From Sanderia malayensis (lineage: Eukaryota; Cnidaria; Scyphozoa; Semaeostomeae; Pelagiidae), in the NCBI GenBank assembly GCA_013076295.1, contig RQOL01000374.1, forward strand, positions 1,736,001 through 1,800,000: a stretch of 64,000 nucleotides of DNA, in the 5' to 3' direction. Under the pieces are notes generated by a model. It did no database searches. It saw only the letters and a list, made by a program, of their open reading frames with translations, and had not been told where the DNA came from. Made by a program: the position numbers and the translations under genes. The number at the start of each line of letters is the position of its first letter. Within the stretch, counting starts at the first letter, position 1. Positions 22,850 through 33,588 of this stretch are shown here, piece after piece.

Positions 22850-24980
22850 ATGGACACTCAAATAACAGATTACGAAGATGAATTATATGAAAAAGTGGAC
22901 CCAGCAGATCATGACTCACTTGTAATTGACGAAACAGTTACAGAACATGGATATATAACTGCTGTGAGTATGTTGCATGTTAACCTTCTGCCTGTCATAT
23001 CGTGGATTAATTTTTCTTGCAGCTTGCTTGTGGTAGACTGATTTGCATCATGTACTCCATGTTGGAAGCTGTAAAATCGTTGTTGAAAAGTCATCTATAA
23101 ATTATGATAATTGAAGTACCATTTTCCAATTCTGTTAATCATAGCAATACTGGTGCATGTTTCAATATTTTTTTACTTGTTTATTTTTAATTCTTGTAGT
23201 TTTGCAATGTCTGAACATTATTTGTTTTTAAGCTTGAAGAACATTCTGTTCAACAAGAGGAAGAAAAATCACCAAGCTCTATATTATGGATCTGGTAAGG
23301 TTAAATATGGTTACTCCGTTGACCACTTCCCATACAGTGTTTGCCATTCATGCCTTTAATTCACAAAAAAAGCAGTTCATGTATGTTTATATTCTTTATT
23401 GCCTTTGATCGTCCTGTCATTTTTGCTAGACATAATGAGCCTTATGTTTCACAATTTTTATCATACATATTATAATTTACCTTTCAGATCTGTAAATACT
23501 TTGTTATCACTTGAAGATCACTACTATTATCACAAAATGTTTTGATGGACAGGAAGTCATTTGGTTTTACAGTTGTAGTTCCAATCCTTCCAGAGAGAAA
23601 TTTGTGAAAGACTTGTCAATCCATTTATCTTGCACACGACAAGGTTGTTGCATTCTTTTTATCATATATACTAAGAACAATAATGCATTTATTTTTATCC
23701 ACACTAGATAGAAGTAAATGCACCAGTGAGCGGAAATTCAACTTTTTTCAACAGAACTAGAAAATTTGAATGAAAATTGTATTCACATAACTGCATCATC
23801 GAAGATACTTGCTGATTATGACCTGTATAATGGAGTATGCCCATCTATTGGTGAGTGATTCTGAAATAAAATACTTCCTAGTTGCATTTCCGTATTCCAA
23901 ATTTGGTGATGGATGTCACATATGTTTCCATATAGATAAAGATAATGGACACCTCTTTGACTTTATAATTGAATGAATCAGATAACGAGGTAATCTCTAC
24001 CCCAAGAACTAAAAATGTACATGATTGTGAGAGGTTGGAAAGAGATTTTTTTGATTTTTGTGATATTGTGCTAGAACAGCAGCAATGATTCATAGCATTT
24101 ACTCATGAATACCAATCTTGTCCCTTGATGAAGTTTCAAGTTCTGGCACTTCAAAATTATAACAATCTTGTTTGCGTCCTTGGAAATGGTAGTGTTGGTT
24201 TTGTCAGTGTTGAAATGGGTTGATTGAAGTGTTGACCTGTATATATAATGTAAATAGTTGTGTTCAGAAATAAATTCATATTGAGGTGTTCAGAAAGGTT
24301 ACAGACCCTTTTGCTGACTCTTCTGAGAATATTCCTGACATTGCTTATGAGCTTCTGGGTAAAGAGAAAAAATGGAACCCATCTGTTGCATACCAATATA
24401 AATCCTTGTCCACTCACTGTATTTCTATTTGATATTTCACAAGACCTGGTAAGGAAAATTTCATCTGGGTACAGGAGCTTTCTGAAAGTTAAGGTTGATA
24501 TCCGTATACTTGTTCACGGTGACATACAATGTAACAACTGTAACATTGAATTTGGACAATTGGAAAAACACACAGTCATATATAATTTATCAGATATCAT
24601 TTCTTATCAATGTAGTATTTATTTCTAATGTGATAATATTTGTGATGCTGTGGAATCTTCTTTATAGCTTGTAGTTGGAAATTTATCTTTTAGTTGTATC
24701 AAAGAAATGCTCAGCGTGCAGTAGTGTCAAGGAATATGATGGTATTAATGGTGGTCTCTCAAATATGGAAAAATTCTTGGTTGGCTATGATGTTTTAAGA
24801 GATTATATATATAATTTTCTGTTGGGAAATAGGTCAGTATACAATGAAAGATTTCTCTGTTGGATAGTTGAGAATGATAATTATTTTTCAGCTGCACACT
24901 TTTTGGCTATTATTGCATTTGGAAGCAAAAGCAAGCGGATTGTGGTATCTAAGCTATCAGCATTGGAGGTCTGCATGTAG
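22850..24980 (+). pseudogene. Unrecognised multi-exon gene or gene relic
   Basis: An ATG at 22850 opens an acidic peptide ending at a good donor (ACTGCT|GTGAGT, about 22.96 kb). Further coding-like blocks bounded by splice-like signals follow: 23.23-23.29 kb (ending G|GTAAGG), 23.76-23.85 kb (CAACAG| ... ATTG|GTGAGT), 23.99-24.09 kb, 24.29-24.42 kb and an open frame 24675-24980 of 101 codons. Phases do not all agree and some blocks carry stops, so I cannot give a gene model. I do not recognise the protein. The mixture of acidic and aromatic residues resembles repetitive, transposon-linked genes elsewhere in the window. Confidence 0.35.
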
Positions 24981-25091
24981 CGGCAGCGGGCACAAATTTT
25001 CAAGTGCTATGACATTTCAGGAAACTGGGTGAATCATTTTAAGCCACACCCAATTTGTGAGGTGGGAAAGACGAGAGCCATGAAAATATAC

Positions 25092-27936
25092 TTACTTAAT
25101 GAAAGACATCAGTTCTATGTTGTACCATAAATAAACGAGACAGACAACGTTTAAATTTGTTAAAACCACAACCCCAATTGATTTTCTAGAAAGGCGTTTT
25201 TGGTTATGCTCTTTAAATACAGTTATAATATTGTTTTTAAACCTGGGCTGTTTGTACAAAAATTGCAGCAAGCTGTGTTCTACTTGCAGAAACACGAGCT
25301 GCTGTTTTCTTGTCTGAAGCATGCAAGACCTTGAGGAAGAAATAACTCGCTTCATCCGACTAAAAATTCCCTCACAATGGACGCTTGTTAGTGGTGTTGC
25401 TGATGCAATTTCTGCAAGTATCATGCCATGGGGGTAGTGCATCAGCCAGCCCTGTGTTCTTTATAACAGTTAAAGGAACTTGCATATTTGGCACTCCTTC
25501 CTTTATAGTTTTGTCTTCTGCTGTTCTGTGTTGAAGCTCAAATTGATCAAGACCTTCCGTGTCAATGCCTGATTCTTGTCTCTCATTTTCTACAAGAACA
25601 TTCTGTTCATCTGTCCTTTTCCGCTTTGCATTCTTTCTTGTTTTTTTTCTTTACACGGGATCATCTCTCTCCTTTACCAGCTTTTGAAGTAAAACACATA
25701 TTTCTTGATTCCTGTAAAGGATATCGAGATTATGCTCCAATGTTGTAGCATCACTAACAGCAAATGGAAAGAATCTCTGACATTCTTCTATCATTCTTCT
25801 AATTTTAGATGACAAATTTCTATTATCTTGTAAAAACTTGCTTGAGCGGATTACGTTCATCCAGCTGAACTTGTCAAGATGTTCGAACCGCCAAGCCAGC
25901 TGTTTTGAGAATTTGATTAAAACTTCCATGCCTACTGTTGTCATTGACTGTTTGAAGTCATTTGAGGCTCCACTGGTTGTCTTTTCGGCACCTCTCCAAC
26001 CTCCTCGGCACATCTGGCAGGGAAATTAGGATCTGCTTTTAGTGTATCTGCCCACACTTCCTCGAAATCTAACTCCGCCAGGAACTTAAGAAAATCATGA
26101 AGCATCGACCGAACCTGGATTGGATCCAATATTGGTTTCTGCATTACAGTAATTATGGTCATACAGTGCTTGAAAATCTTTCTATAAAGTTTCAATAAAC
26201 AAACGACATCAACACTCTGAATACCAGCAATAAGGCCTCGTGCAGTATCCTGAGTGTCAGTTATCTCTGTGCCACCATTTGAAATCTCGTACAACACTGT
26301 GCCAATAGTTTCATAGATTATGTAAGAGTAATTGCAACTATTGCGGGGTCACGGGAAAGCCATCTGGTATATCCTGGCATTGGGAGGTTGTGACCAAGAC
26401 GACATGTTCGCTTCGGACTACTCCTGAAGAAAGAAACCACTTGGTCAACTATTCCAGAAAAACCACTTCCCTGATTTTCTATGAAGCATGAGATGCACAG
26501 AGAGACATCCTGTGAGCAACACAATGGTTGTAGTATGCAAATGGAAAACTGTCCAGAATACGTTTTTGTATGCCATTCAGCTGCCAACTCATTGTTGGAG
26601 CACCATCATATGATTGTCCAATGAGCTTTTCTTTGCAGGTACTAAGAATAATCTTATAACTCACAAGAGTATCTAATAAAACTTTAGTCAACCCTTCAGC
26701 TGACTGATCACTCGAAGAATCAATGAGACCCAACAGATGTTCCTCAATGTTCCCATCATAGATTAATCTTATTGGTATTGCTGATTGCTCTCTGTTACTG
26801 ATATCACTAGTGTCATCCATCATAATTCAAACAAATTTGGATCTCTCGATGCGTTTCTGAACTTCACTTCTAACTACTTCAAAGATGCATTCAGTTAGCT
26901 GGTTTTGGGGATCATGTGATGTATAAGTTATTTTTTCATGATCGAGAAGTACATGAAGTTTATGACTATAATCTCCTAACATATCCATAAGTTCAAGGAA
27001 ATTCCCCCTATTGGATGATTCATCTGACTCAGCATGCCCTCGAAAGGCAAGTCCTTGAGCTGACAGAAAAATTGCAACATCGATATGATGCTTCATCATA
27101 CTTGCATAGCGTGATGCACTTTCATTGTGTTTTTGAATTTCTCTTTCCCTTGCCTCATCAAGTCCAGAAGCAATATCAACGTTACCAAGTAACTGATACG
27201 ATGTATGATTTCCTATGTGACTTTTGGATGACCGATGTCGAGTGGCAATATTCCAAAGATTTCTACCAGATGAATTATATAATATATATTATATGAACAA
27301 AATATAATTTAATGTGGATGACCACAACTTGATATACGAATATCTGTGATAATATCAATGCAATGTAAGCCTTTGTGTGCGTTTGTTTTTGTTTTGACAT
27401 GTGACAGTGAAATATTCATTTCAATAACGGACCGCTGTTGTGTCATGTTTGTGGCTGCAGCCTTTCAATGGCAGGCCTAGTGCACTAAGCAGTTGGCCTC
27501 TATCATAGCCACCAATGCTATGAAGTTCTCAGATGTCATAGCATCTTAGCATGGCCACTGATCACGAAATGGCATGAACATTTCATTTTGAATAATATAG
27601 TATGGCTTGCCTTTGAATGATCTCCTATTACTAGGCATGGCCAACAAAAGTATGTGTTCTTTTCCTCATCTCTGCAAATCCAAGAAAAATGCTGATAAAC
27701 TGCTTCACTAGAACAGTCTTTTAAACTAACACAAGGACATGGACATCCCACTTTTTAAAACGAAGAGGCTGGTCGTGATTCAATTTTCCTTGAGTTTGTA
27801 ACAGACCAAAACGTTTTGAGATACTCCAACGAACACCACCCGATACAATATGATTCATGTTTAAGCCTTTGAGGTCGTTATTCTGAGCATACACTCTAAC
27901 TGACTGACTCACTCTAAAAGCAGATTTGACCAGCAT
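25092..27936 (-). pseudogene. hAT-family transposase-like gene (ZMYM1/DUF4371 type), decayed
   Basis: Read from 27936 down: an N-terminal segment, then a TTF-type zinc finger with WICRDEEKNTYFCWPCLVIG (27.67-27.60 kb). The DUF4371 core follows at 27.10-26.48 kb, with the first catalytic Asp in IMMDDTSDIS and the second in LIGQSYDGAPTMS, then the YYNHCVAHRMSLC segment. Helical insertion-domain pieces are at 26.59-25.65 kb. The C-terminal hAT dimerisation region is at 25.44-25.09 kb (TSVHCEGIFSRMKRVISSSR), where the third acid normally sits. At least seven frame changes or stops break it. The transposon would have moved by cut-and-paste; this copy cannot encode it. Terminal repeats were not found. 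Confidence 0.85.
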
Positions 27937-28780
27937 GCTACGCCATTACTATACGATTGATAAGGGAAATATGCCACATGTGAGTGTCCTATTCAATTGT
28001 TTTCTCCTTCCTATGCTATGAGATTGAAGAAAGTCATAGCGTGTCAGGGTAAACAAGGCTTGGCTGTGATAACTGGCGCTGGCATTGTTAAGTATCCTGA
28101 CGATGATATAGTGGCAAAATGCCTTATCGGTTTATAAATGGAAACAATCAATTATCACATAATGAGATTATTGTATAATGACAAGGGTATCTTTAAATTG
28201 AGAAAGGAAAGGCTGGGAATCATGGAAACTGGAAGGAGGTCTTTTCGCTTGTTAAGAACTACTAAAATTTTCATTTTCTTCAAATAAAAAGAATTTAGTT
28301 CTACAAAACATTGCTATAAAACTCATAGCAGTCATAGCAGTGCCCGCCACCTCTGTCTGCATGGTATGCCTTTTTGAATTTATTGGGCATAGATTATAGT
28401 GTTCTCAACATCTGCAACTTTAAACGCCATTGTTTGTGATGGTACTAGTCTGGGCTTCCGGAAGCAGTTATTGCTTCTTACTAGTGAGAAAGGTTGTCCT
28501 CATCAAATTGTCAAAAGAACCTCGTATGTTTTCACATCATTTGCAATGTGTTTTATTTACTTTTAGGTAATTGCTTTATCCACTGTGTGTCATATCAAAG
28601 ATTATTGTTTTTTCTTTTTGTTTTTTTATCGATAGACTTGCCATACAGGATTGTAAGGCTTAGTTTATATGTCGAACATATGTCGAGTCAAATGTAATTG
28701 AATTAAGTCTAACATAAGTGTGATTGAAATGCGAGTGTTGATTCAGACGTTTAGGTTGTGTTCGATTTTCATTGAGCGTG
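27937..28780. other. No supportable gene
   Basis: Intergenic between the hAT relic and the Harbinger gene. It may contain the ends of both elements, which I could not identify. Confidence 0.4.
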
Positions 28781-28860
28781 TCACAGGTTGAGTCGTGGGA
28801 GCCTGGGCTCGATCACAAATTTGAGCGCTAAATATTTCTCAGTCAAAAAATGTTTCAGAA

Positions 28861-29363
28861 TGGCTCCTATCGATAAAAACAAACAACCAGCTCTCCTTAC
28901 ATATATAAAAAGAAATAGAGAACGCAGGCAGGATGTGCAAAATGCAGTACTCTTCATTCTTGCACATAGACGCAATATCTTGTTACAAGCATCAAAATTG
29001 CTTCTTGAATTGCTGAGAATTTTGACTGAAAATGAGCCAGTTCGCCGTCCAAGATTATGCAGACAATTGGTAAGAAATGATGGATGGTTGTTTTTGATTA
29101 TGAGTTCTTATTCGGATCAAAGGTTCAAGAAATTGTTCCGTGTGTCACCAGAAACGTGTGCATAATCCTTGGGAGACTCTCCAATTCGCTGAAGAAAAAC
29201 ACTGTCACAGAAGAACCCATTTCTCCCAAGTGTCGTCTGGCTGCCTGCTTGTATAGATTACCTGTACACAGTAGCTGAACTTGTTGGTATTGGAGAATCA
29301 ACACTATGGGGAATCGTCATAGAAGTTTGCCAACTTATTGTTGAGCAATTTTGGGAAGAGGCG
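28861..29363 (+). pseudogene. HARBI1-like PIF/Harbinger transposase, 5' part
   Basis: The frame starts MAPIDKNKQ and runs through a helical region (RRNILLQASKLLLELLRI) to DQRFKKLFRVSPETC, then shifts frame to IILGRLSNSLKKNT ... CRLAACLYRL. A small deletion removes the usual LGRG-type turn before DYLYTVAELVGIGESTLWG, another frame. It ends at IVEQFWEEA, exactly where the 4.2-kb element enters. The C-terminal DDE half resumes at 33595 in a matching frame. This N-terminal part normally holds the helix-turn-helix DNA-binding domain. Two frameshifts make the copy inactive independently of the insertion. Confidence 0.85.
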
Positions 29364-29690
29364 TATGGTGGCCTAGATGTGCCACTACTTTTTTCTTTGA
29401 ACAAAAAAATTTTTTGTTTGAATTCAAAAATATAAAAAATTTTGGTTCACTTATTTTTTTATTTTCATTTCAATTACATTTTATCTATTAATTTTTGCCT
29501 CCAATATTAGATGCTTAAAATAATTTCAAATGTCTTTTAAAAATTTTTTAAAAGATTTATTTAAAAAAAAGTAAAAAAAAAACAATTGAAAAAATAAAAA
29601 AAAATTGAGGAACATAAAAAATTATGTTAAACAGCCTAAACGTGCCACAGTATCCCAGAGTGCAATTCGATTCAATTTAGGCGGGAACCA
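29364..29690 (+). repeat. Left terminal inverted repeat
   Basis: The outermost 40 bases match the right end perfectly, through the CTTTTTTCTTTGAACAAAAA region. The middle is A/T-rich and contains a segment (about 29.46-29.53 kb) absent from the right repeat. The inner block AGCCTAAACGTGCCACAGTA at about 29.63 kb is again nearly identical. It ends about 40 bases before the transposase start codon, so it probably contains the promoter. Confidence 0.93.
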
Positions 29691-29728
29691 TCAAATCGTG
29701 GACACGAGGCCAAGGTGGTAAACTAAAA

Positions 29729-31750
29729 ATGGCAGGGAGGAGTGACTTATGGAAAGTTGATGAGAAGATGAGAGAAAATCTTGAAGATTATAATTCTCAA
29801 GGGATTCATCGCCAAGACATGTTAGATTATATGAAGAGAGACTACCCACAGTACAATTGGAGTTTTCGGACTTTGTGTCGACGTTTAAACTTTTTTAAAA
29901 TTGCAAAGACTGATTACTTTGTAACCACACAGCTGGTGAAAGAAGCCGTGGGAGTGGAACTAAAAGGCCCTGGTAGACAACTTGGCTACAGGGCCATGCA
30001 CCAAAAGATTAGACAGATGCATGGCCTAAATGTTCCACGAGATTTGGTCTATGCTGCAATGACAGACCTTGATTCAAAGGGTTTGAGTGGCAGAGCAGTT
30101 GGCGCAAAGAGGCAAAAGAAGGGACATTTTGTCAGCAGGGGTCCTGACTGGGTCCATTCGCTCGATGGCCATTGTAAATTGATGGGATATCAGCGAAGTA
30201 CTTTCCCTCTATCTGTCTATGGTTGTTTGGACACTGCTGGCAGGAAGATATTGTGGCTTCATATCTGGACTGACAATTGCGACCCACAACATGCAGGGAG
30301 ATGGTATTTGGAGTATCTTTATCAATCAAGATTGGCTCCCTCTATGATCCGAATTGATAAAGGATCCGAGACTGGCACAATGGCCACCATACATGCTTAC
30401 CTGCATAGCCAAAACCAAGACAGTGTCGAACACAAGCCAGGAGATACTGTTATCTATGGGAAGTCAACTTCTAACCAAGTAAGATTTATTACTAAACAAT
30501 GTTTTTCTTTTGCAACTGCTGCTTGCCAAATTGTAAGAAATATTTTTATTATTTTCACTGCTATTTTTTTATCCTGTTTTAGATTGAAAGATGGTGGAAG
30601 GAACTTCATCATCGCCTGGAAAAATTTTTCAAAGAGCAACTGATGTGGCTAAAAGCAGAGGGACATTACCGGCCAGACATAGACGAAGACAGGTTCTTCT
30701 TTACTCTTGTGTGCATAATAAATGTACTACCCGTTTATTAATTTCTGAAAAATTTCCCCCGTGTATTGATTTTCAACAATACAAATTTTGAATTTCTGGT
30801 TTGGCATGTAATAAAAATGTTGGGCTTTGCTTGAAGTTGCAAACCTGTGGCAGGAAAATCTGTTCAAAACAGCAAAAAATACTACTTACTAGTACTCTGC
30901 ATTCTGACCCCCATGTTTGTTTTTCTTGGAGATGCCATCCGCCCCGCTTATTATTTTTGAGGAATTCCCCACCCCCAGTTTATTTTGAACCCCCTGTTTA
31001 TTAGAATGCACACAAGAGTATCTGCATGCAACAGCATGCAACCAAAATTATTTTGTATTTTAATGTTGAAAATGTAGTAATTATAAATCAATATAGGATT
31101 GATGCCAATAATTATCAAGTATATTGACTTCTCCCAGGAATGTCGTTGCATATATATTTATACCTGTCCTGGAAAAAGAAATGGCATCATTCAAAGATAT
31201 ATGGAATTCCCATAGGATTAGACACCAAAAGGAAACAATGTTACCAGATGGAGTACCAAACCACATATATGACTTCCCTGAAAGATCTGGACTAGAAAAA
31301 TGTGGTCAGTTGATTTCATTTTGTGAAAATTAAACAAAATGTGATTACATAACATACATAAATGTAGCTTAGGAAATAAAAATTATTTGCATCTATTTGC
31401 ACTGAAAACAAAACTCAATTTAACATAACCGAACATAGTAATTTATTTCATATACAACAGCTACTTGCAACTCTTCTGTCATTAAACTGTCTATGTAATG
31501 TGTAAAAAAGAACATAAACATCTTGAATAAATATCTTTTATCAATTATTTTTGCAGGTCTTTCAGTTACAGAGGAGCAATTAGAAGAAATCGCTAGCCAT
31601 TCTGGTGTACTTAGTGCTCCCACAGATTATTTAGAAGCTGATTTTAGACAACTTTGTCAGCAATTTATTGCAAAGCCAGATGAAATTGAGCCGTCTGAAT
31701 GTGTGGATGCTTATCTATATCTGAAAAATGCAATTAATCATAGCAGATAA
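29729..31750 (+). CDS. rve/DDE integrase-type transposase, four exons
   Basis: Exons: 29729-30478, 30583-30692, 31138-31304 and 31557-31750, all with GT/AG borders, giving 406 residues in one frame. Residues about 1-75 form a helix-turn-helix-like region (QGIHRQDMLDYMKRDYP ... SFRTLCRRLNFF). The integrase core follows: first Asp in WVHSLDGHCKLMG (about 140), second Asp in MIRIDKGSETGTM (about 210), third Glu just after the first intron in IERWWKELHHRLEKFF (about 252). The C-terminal part has FIPVLEKEMASFKDIWNSHR and VTEEQLEEIASHSGVL, matching the widespread animal 'integrase core domain' family. All catalytic acids are present and no internal stop is seen. It would cut and rejoin the TIR ends. 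Exon borders are my prediction. Confidence 0.9.
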
Positions 31751-31960
31751 AGTATACTTATACTAAGTACAATTTTTGCTGCAGAAATGTTTATGTTTTC
31801 TCTGTGTGTAAATTGATTGAAAATTGTGTGTAACTGATTAAAAATATCATCTTGCAGAACAAGAATGTGCACAAAATACACCAGCAAAGCACAACCAAAA
31901 TAAATGATGTTACATGGAAAAATAGATCTTATGTTTCACTAGTGTACATACATGCAGTTC

Positions 31961-33298
31961 CTAAAATGCTGTTGCACTTTTGGAAAATTCTGTCAAGCCA
32001 AGAAGTTCACAGTAGTTATTGCACTTGTGACTTTTTTTGAAATTCTCTATTGCAAGTATGTTTAGAATTCCAGCACAAAATGAAATTTCACCATTGACAA
32101 TTCCTTCATTTGATGTAATCTCTGGGTCGCAAAGATGTAAACCACACCCTTGCAGGTCAACTACCATAATTTTCCCTTCAGACTTTTCCAATGTGAAATG
32201 AACAAAGCACTGTGCTTTCATTCCCAGATAACAATTCCCACACTCCATGCCATTGTTGTTAATATATTTTGTAAAAATACCTGGTATATATTCCTCAATT
32301 GTAACATATTCATTCTCAACTTCACCCAGGAATACCTTATTATAGATAAAACACTCTCCAAATTCTCTGCAAAGTTTTTGGGACTCTATCTTCTCTTTAA
32401 GTTGCTTGGCAAAATATCGTGCAAGATGATGCCCCTGAACAATTCGCTTTGCATGTTCTTTGGGTGTCTGCTTCAACTGTGCTATTATCTCCAATGTTGC
32501 TGGCAAAAATTTCTTGACAACCCAAGTTATGCTTTCGAATTCTGGGTTATTTGTCATGCATGTAGCTTTGTAGGCCACCCTAAACCCACCTTCACCTAAA
32601 GACTGTTTGTCAATGACAAATTCAAGTGTGGTTGGAATCATTGACCACAACATTGATGCAAAATCAAATTTAGATACTTTAATTACCGTAGTTTTTGAAT
32701 CTACCACCTTGCCCAGTTTCAACATATCAGCAACTGACAGGCTTTTTGGGATGATGGATTTTTCAGCTTTACCAGTCACAGTCACAGTTGATGTTACCAT
32801 TGAATTGGTTGATGATGAGGGTTTAAAATCTTCTTTTGAATTTTTCATTCGTTTACCACCTAAATGCACGAAGGGTCCAGGTTCACTTTCTTCCTCATAA
32901 TTGATTTGTGATGATTTCACTGATCTGGCAATAAAGCGAATGTAAATCAAGCTGAGATCCTTCACATGTTTCATTGTATGGCACGAGGGGCCTTGCTCGT
33001 CAGAAAATATATCAATATCCTGGTAGTCCTCTATGATGTTCCTAAAATGTTTTCTGCAGGCAGTCTTTATATTTTCAATGGTAACATCCTCGAATTCGAA
33101 CGGGACAAACTCTCTAGGCCCAACCCTCTTGTACTTTTGTGCCTTTCCTGACACACTCGAACTTAGTCGCTGCACCACCAATTCATCCATGCTGCTGATG
33201 TTTTCGGTTGTACCTTTCTTTCTTTTGGTGCCATTTGTACGCTTTGCTTTCATTTCTTCCTTAAAATTTGCCCAGGCTGCCTTTCCTTTAGCAGCCAT
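31961..33298 (-). CDS. Alpha-kinase (MHCK/EF2K-type, vwkA-like) carried by the transposon
   Basis: Single uninterrupted frame; the first ATG is at 33298 (445 residues), though the frame is open slightly further upstream. The N-terminal half (to about 230) is basic then Ser/Thr-rich without a known domain. The C-terminal half is an alpha-kinase domain: FRVAYKATCM (nucleotide loop), WVVKKF with the conserved Lys, EEYIPGIFTKYINNNG hinge, AQCFVHFTLEKSEGKIMVVD, then DLQGCGLHLCDPEI (catalytic loop), and SHKCNNYCELLGL with the zinc-binding His/Cys set. The glycine-rich segment before the zinc motif is degenerate (AGILNILAI), so activity is uncertain. These kinases phosphorylate Thr/Ser in helical proteins. 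The gene converges on the transposase gene, 210 bp apart, and its start lies just inside the right TIR, so the TIR likely supplies its promoter. Confidence 0.92.
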   Translation of the reverse strand: MAAKGKAAWANFKEEMKAKRTNGTKRKKGTTENISSMDELVVQRLSSSVSGKAQKYKRVGPREFVPFEFEDVTIENIKTACRKHFRNIIEDYQDIDIFSDEQGPSCHTMKHVKDLSLIYIRFIARSVKSSQINYEEESEPGPFVHLGGKRMKNSKEDFKPSSSTNSMVTSTVTVTGKAEKSIIPKSLSVADMLKLGKVVDSKTTVIKVSKFDFASMLWSMIPTTLEFVIDKQSLGEGGFRVAYKATCMTNNPEFESITWVVKKFLPATLEIIAQLKQTPKEHAKRIVQGHHLARYFAKQLKEKIESQKLCREFGECFIYNKVFLGEVENEYVTIEEYIPGIFTKYINNNGMECGNCYLGMKAQCFVHFTLEKSEGKIMVVDLQGCGLHLCDPEITSNEGIVNGEISFCAGILNILAIENFKKSHKCNNYCELLGLTEFSKSATAF

Positions 33299-33331
33299 GA
33301 TAGTTTCACGACAGACAGAACTGTGCTTATT

Positions 33332-33588
33332 TCCCGCCAAAATTGATCGAATTGCACTCTGGGATACTGTGGCACGTTTAGGCTGTTTAACATATTTTTT
33401 TTTATTTTCCTAAATTTTTTTCTTTTTAAATTGTTTTTTTTTTATTTTTTTTAAATAAATCTTTTAAAAATTTTTAAGATACATTTGAAATAAAAAAATA
33501 AGTCAACCAAATTTTATTATATTTTTGAATTCAAACCAAACTTTTTTTTGTTCAAAGAAAAAAGTAGTGGCACATCTAGGCCACCATA
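33332..33588 (-). repeat. Right terminal inverted repeat
   Basis: Inverse complement of the left TIR: inner block at 33.34-33.39 kb (ACTCTGGGATACTGTGGCAC), A/T-rich middle and outer AGTGGCACATCTAGGCCACC end. It is about 65 bases shorter than the left repeat. Confidence 0.93.

Larger units (their letters stand above)
29364..33588. mobile_element. 4,225-bp IS3EU-like TIR transposon carrying an alpha-kinase gene
   Basis: The element begins TATGGTGGCCTAGATGTGCC and ends with its exact complement. It is flanked by GAGGCG at 29358-29363 and 33589-33594, a 6-bp target duplication. Long AT-rich TIRs (about 325 bp left, 257 bp right; the left has a roughly 65-bp extra segment) each end internally with a conserved block containing GTGCCACAGTATCCCAGAGT. 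Two genes face each other: a four-exon rve transposase (plus strand) and a single-exon alpha-kinase (minus strand). To my memory the IS3EU superfamily has 6-bp duplications and TAY termini, which this fits; the superfamily name needs a Repbase check. Both genes appear uninterrupted, so the insertion may be young. Confidence 0.9.

Noticed and set aside
28780..28830. GGGCTCGATC resembling a polymerase III B box
   Set aside because: No A box at proper spacing and no cloverleaf.
32150..32900. Plus-strand frames of 149 and 97 codons opposite the kinase
   Set aside because: Shadows of the alpha-kinase gene in the antisense direction.
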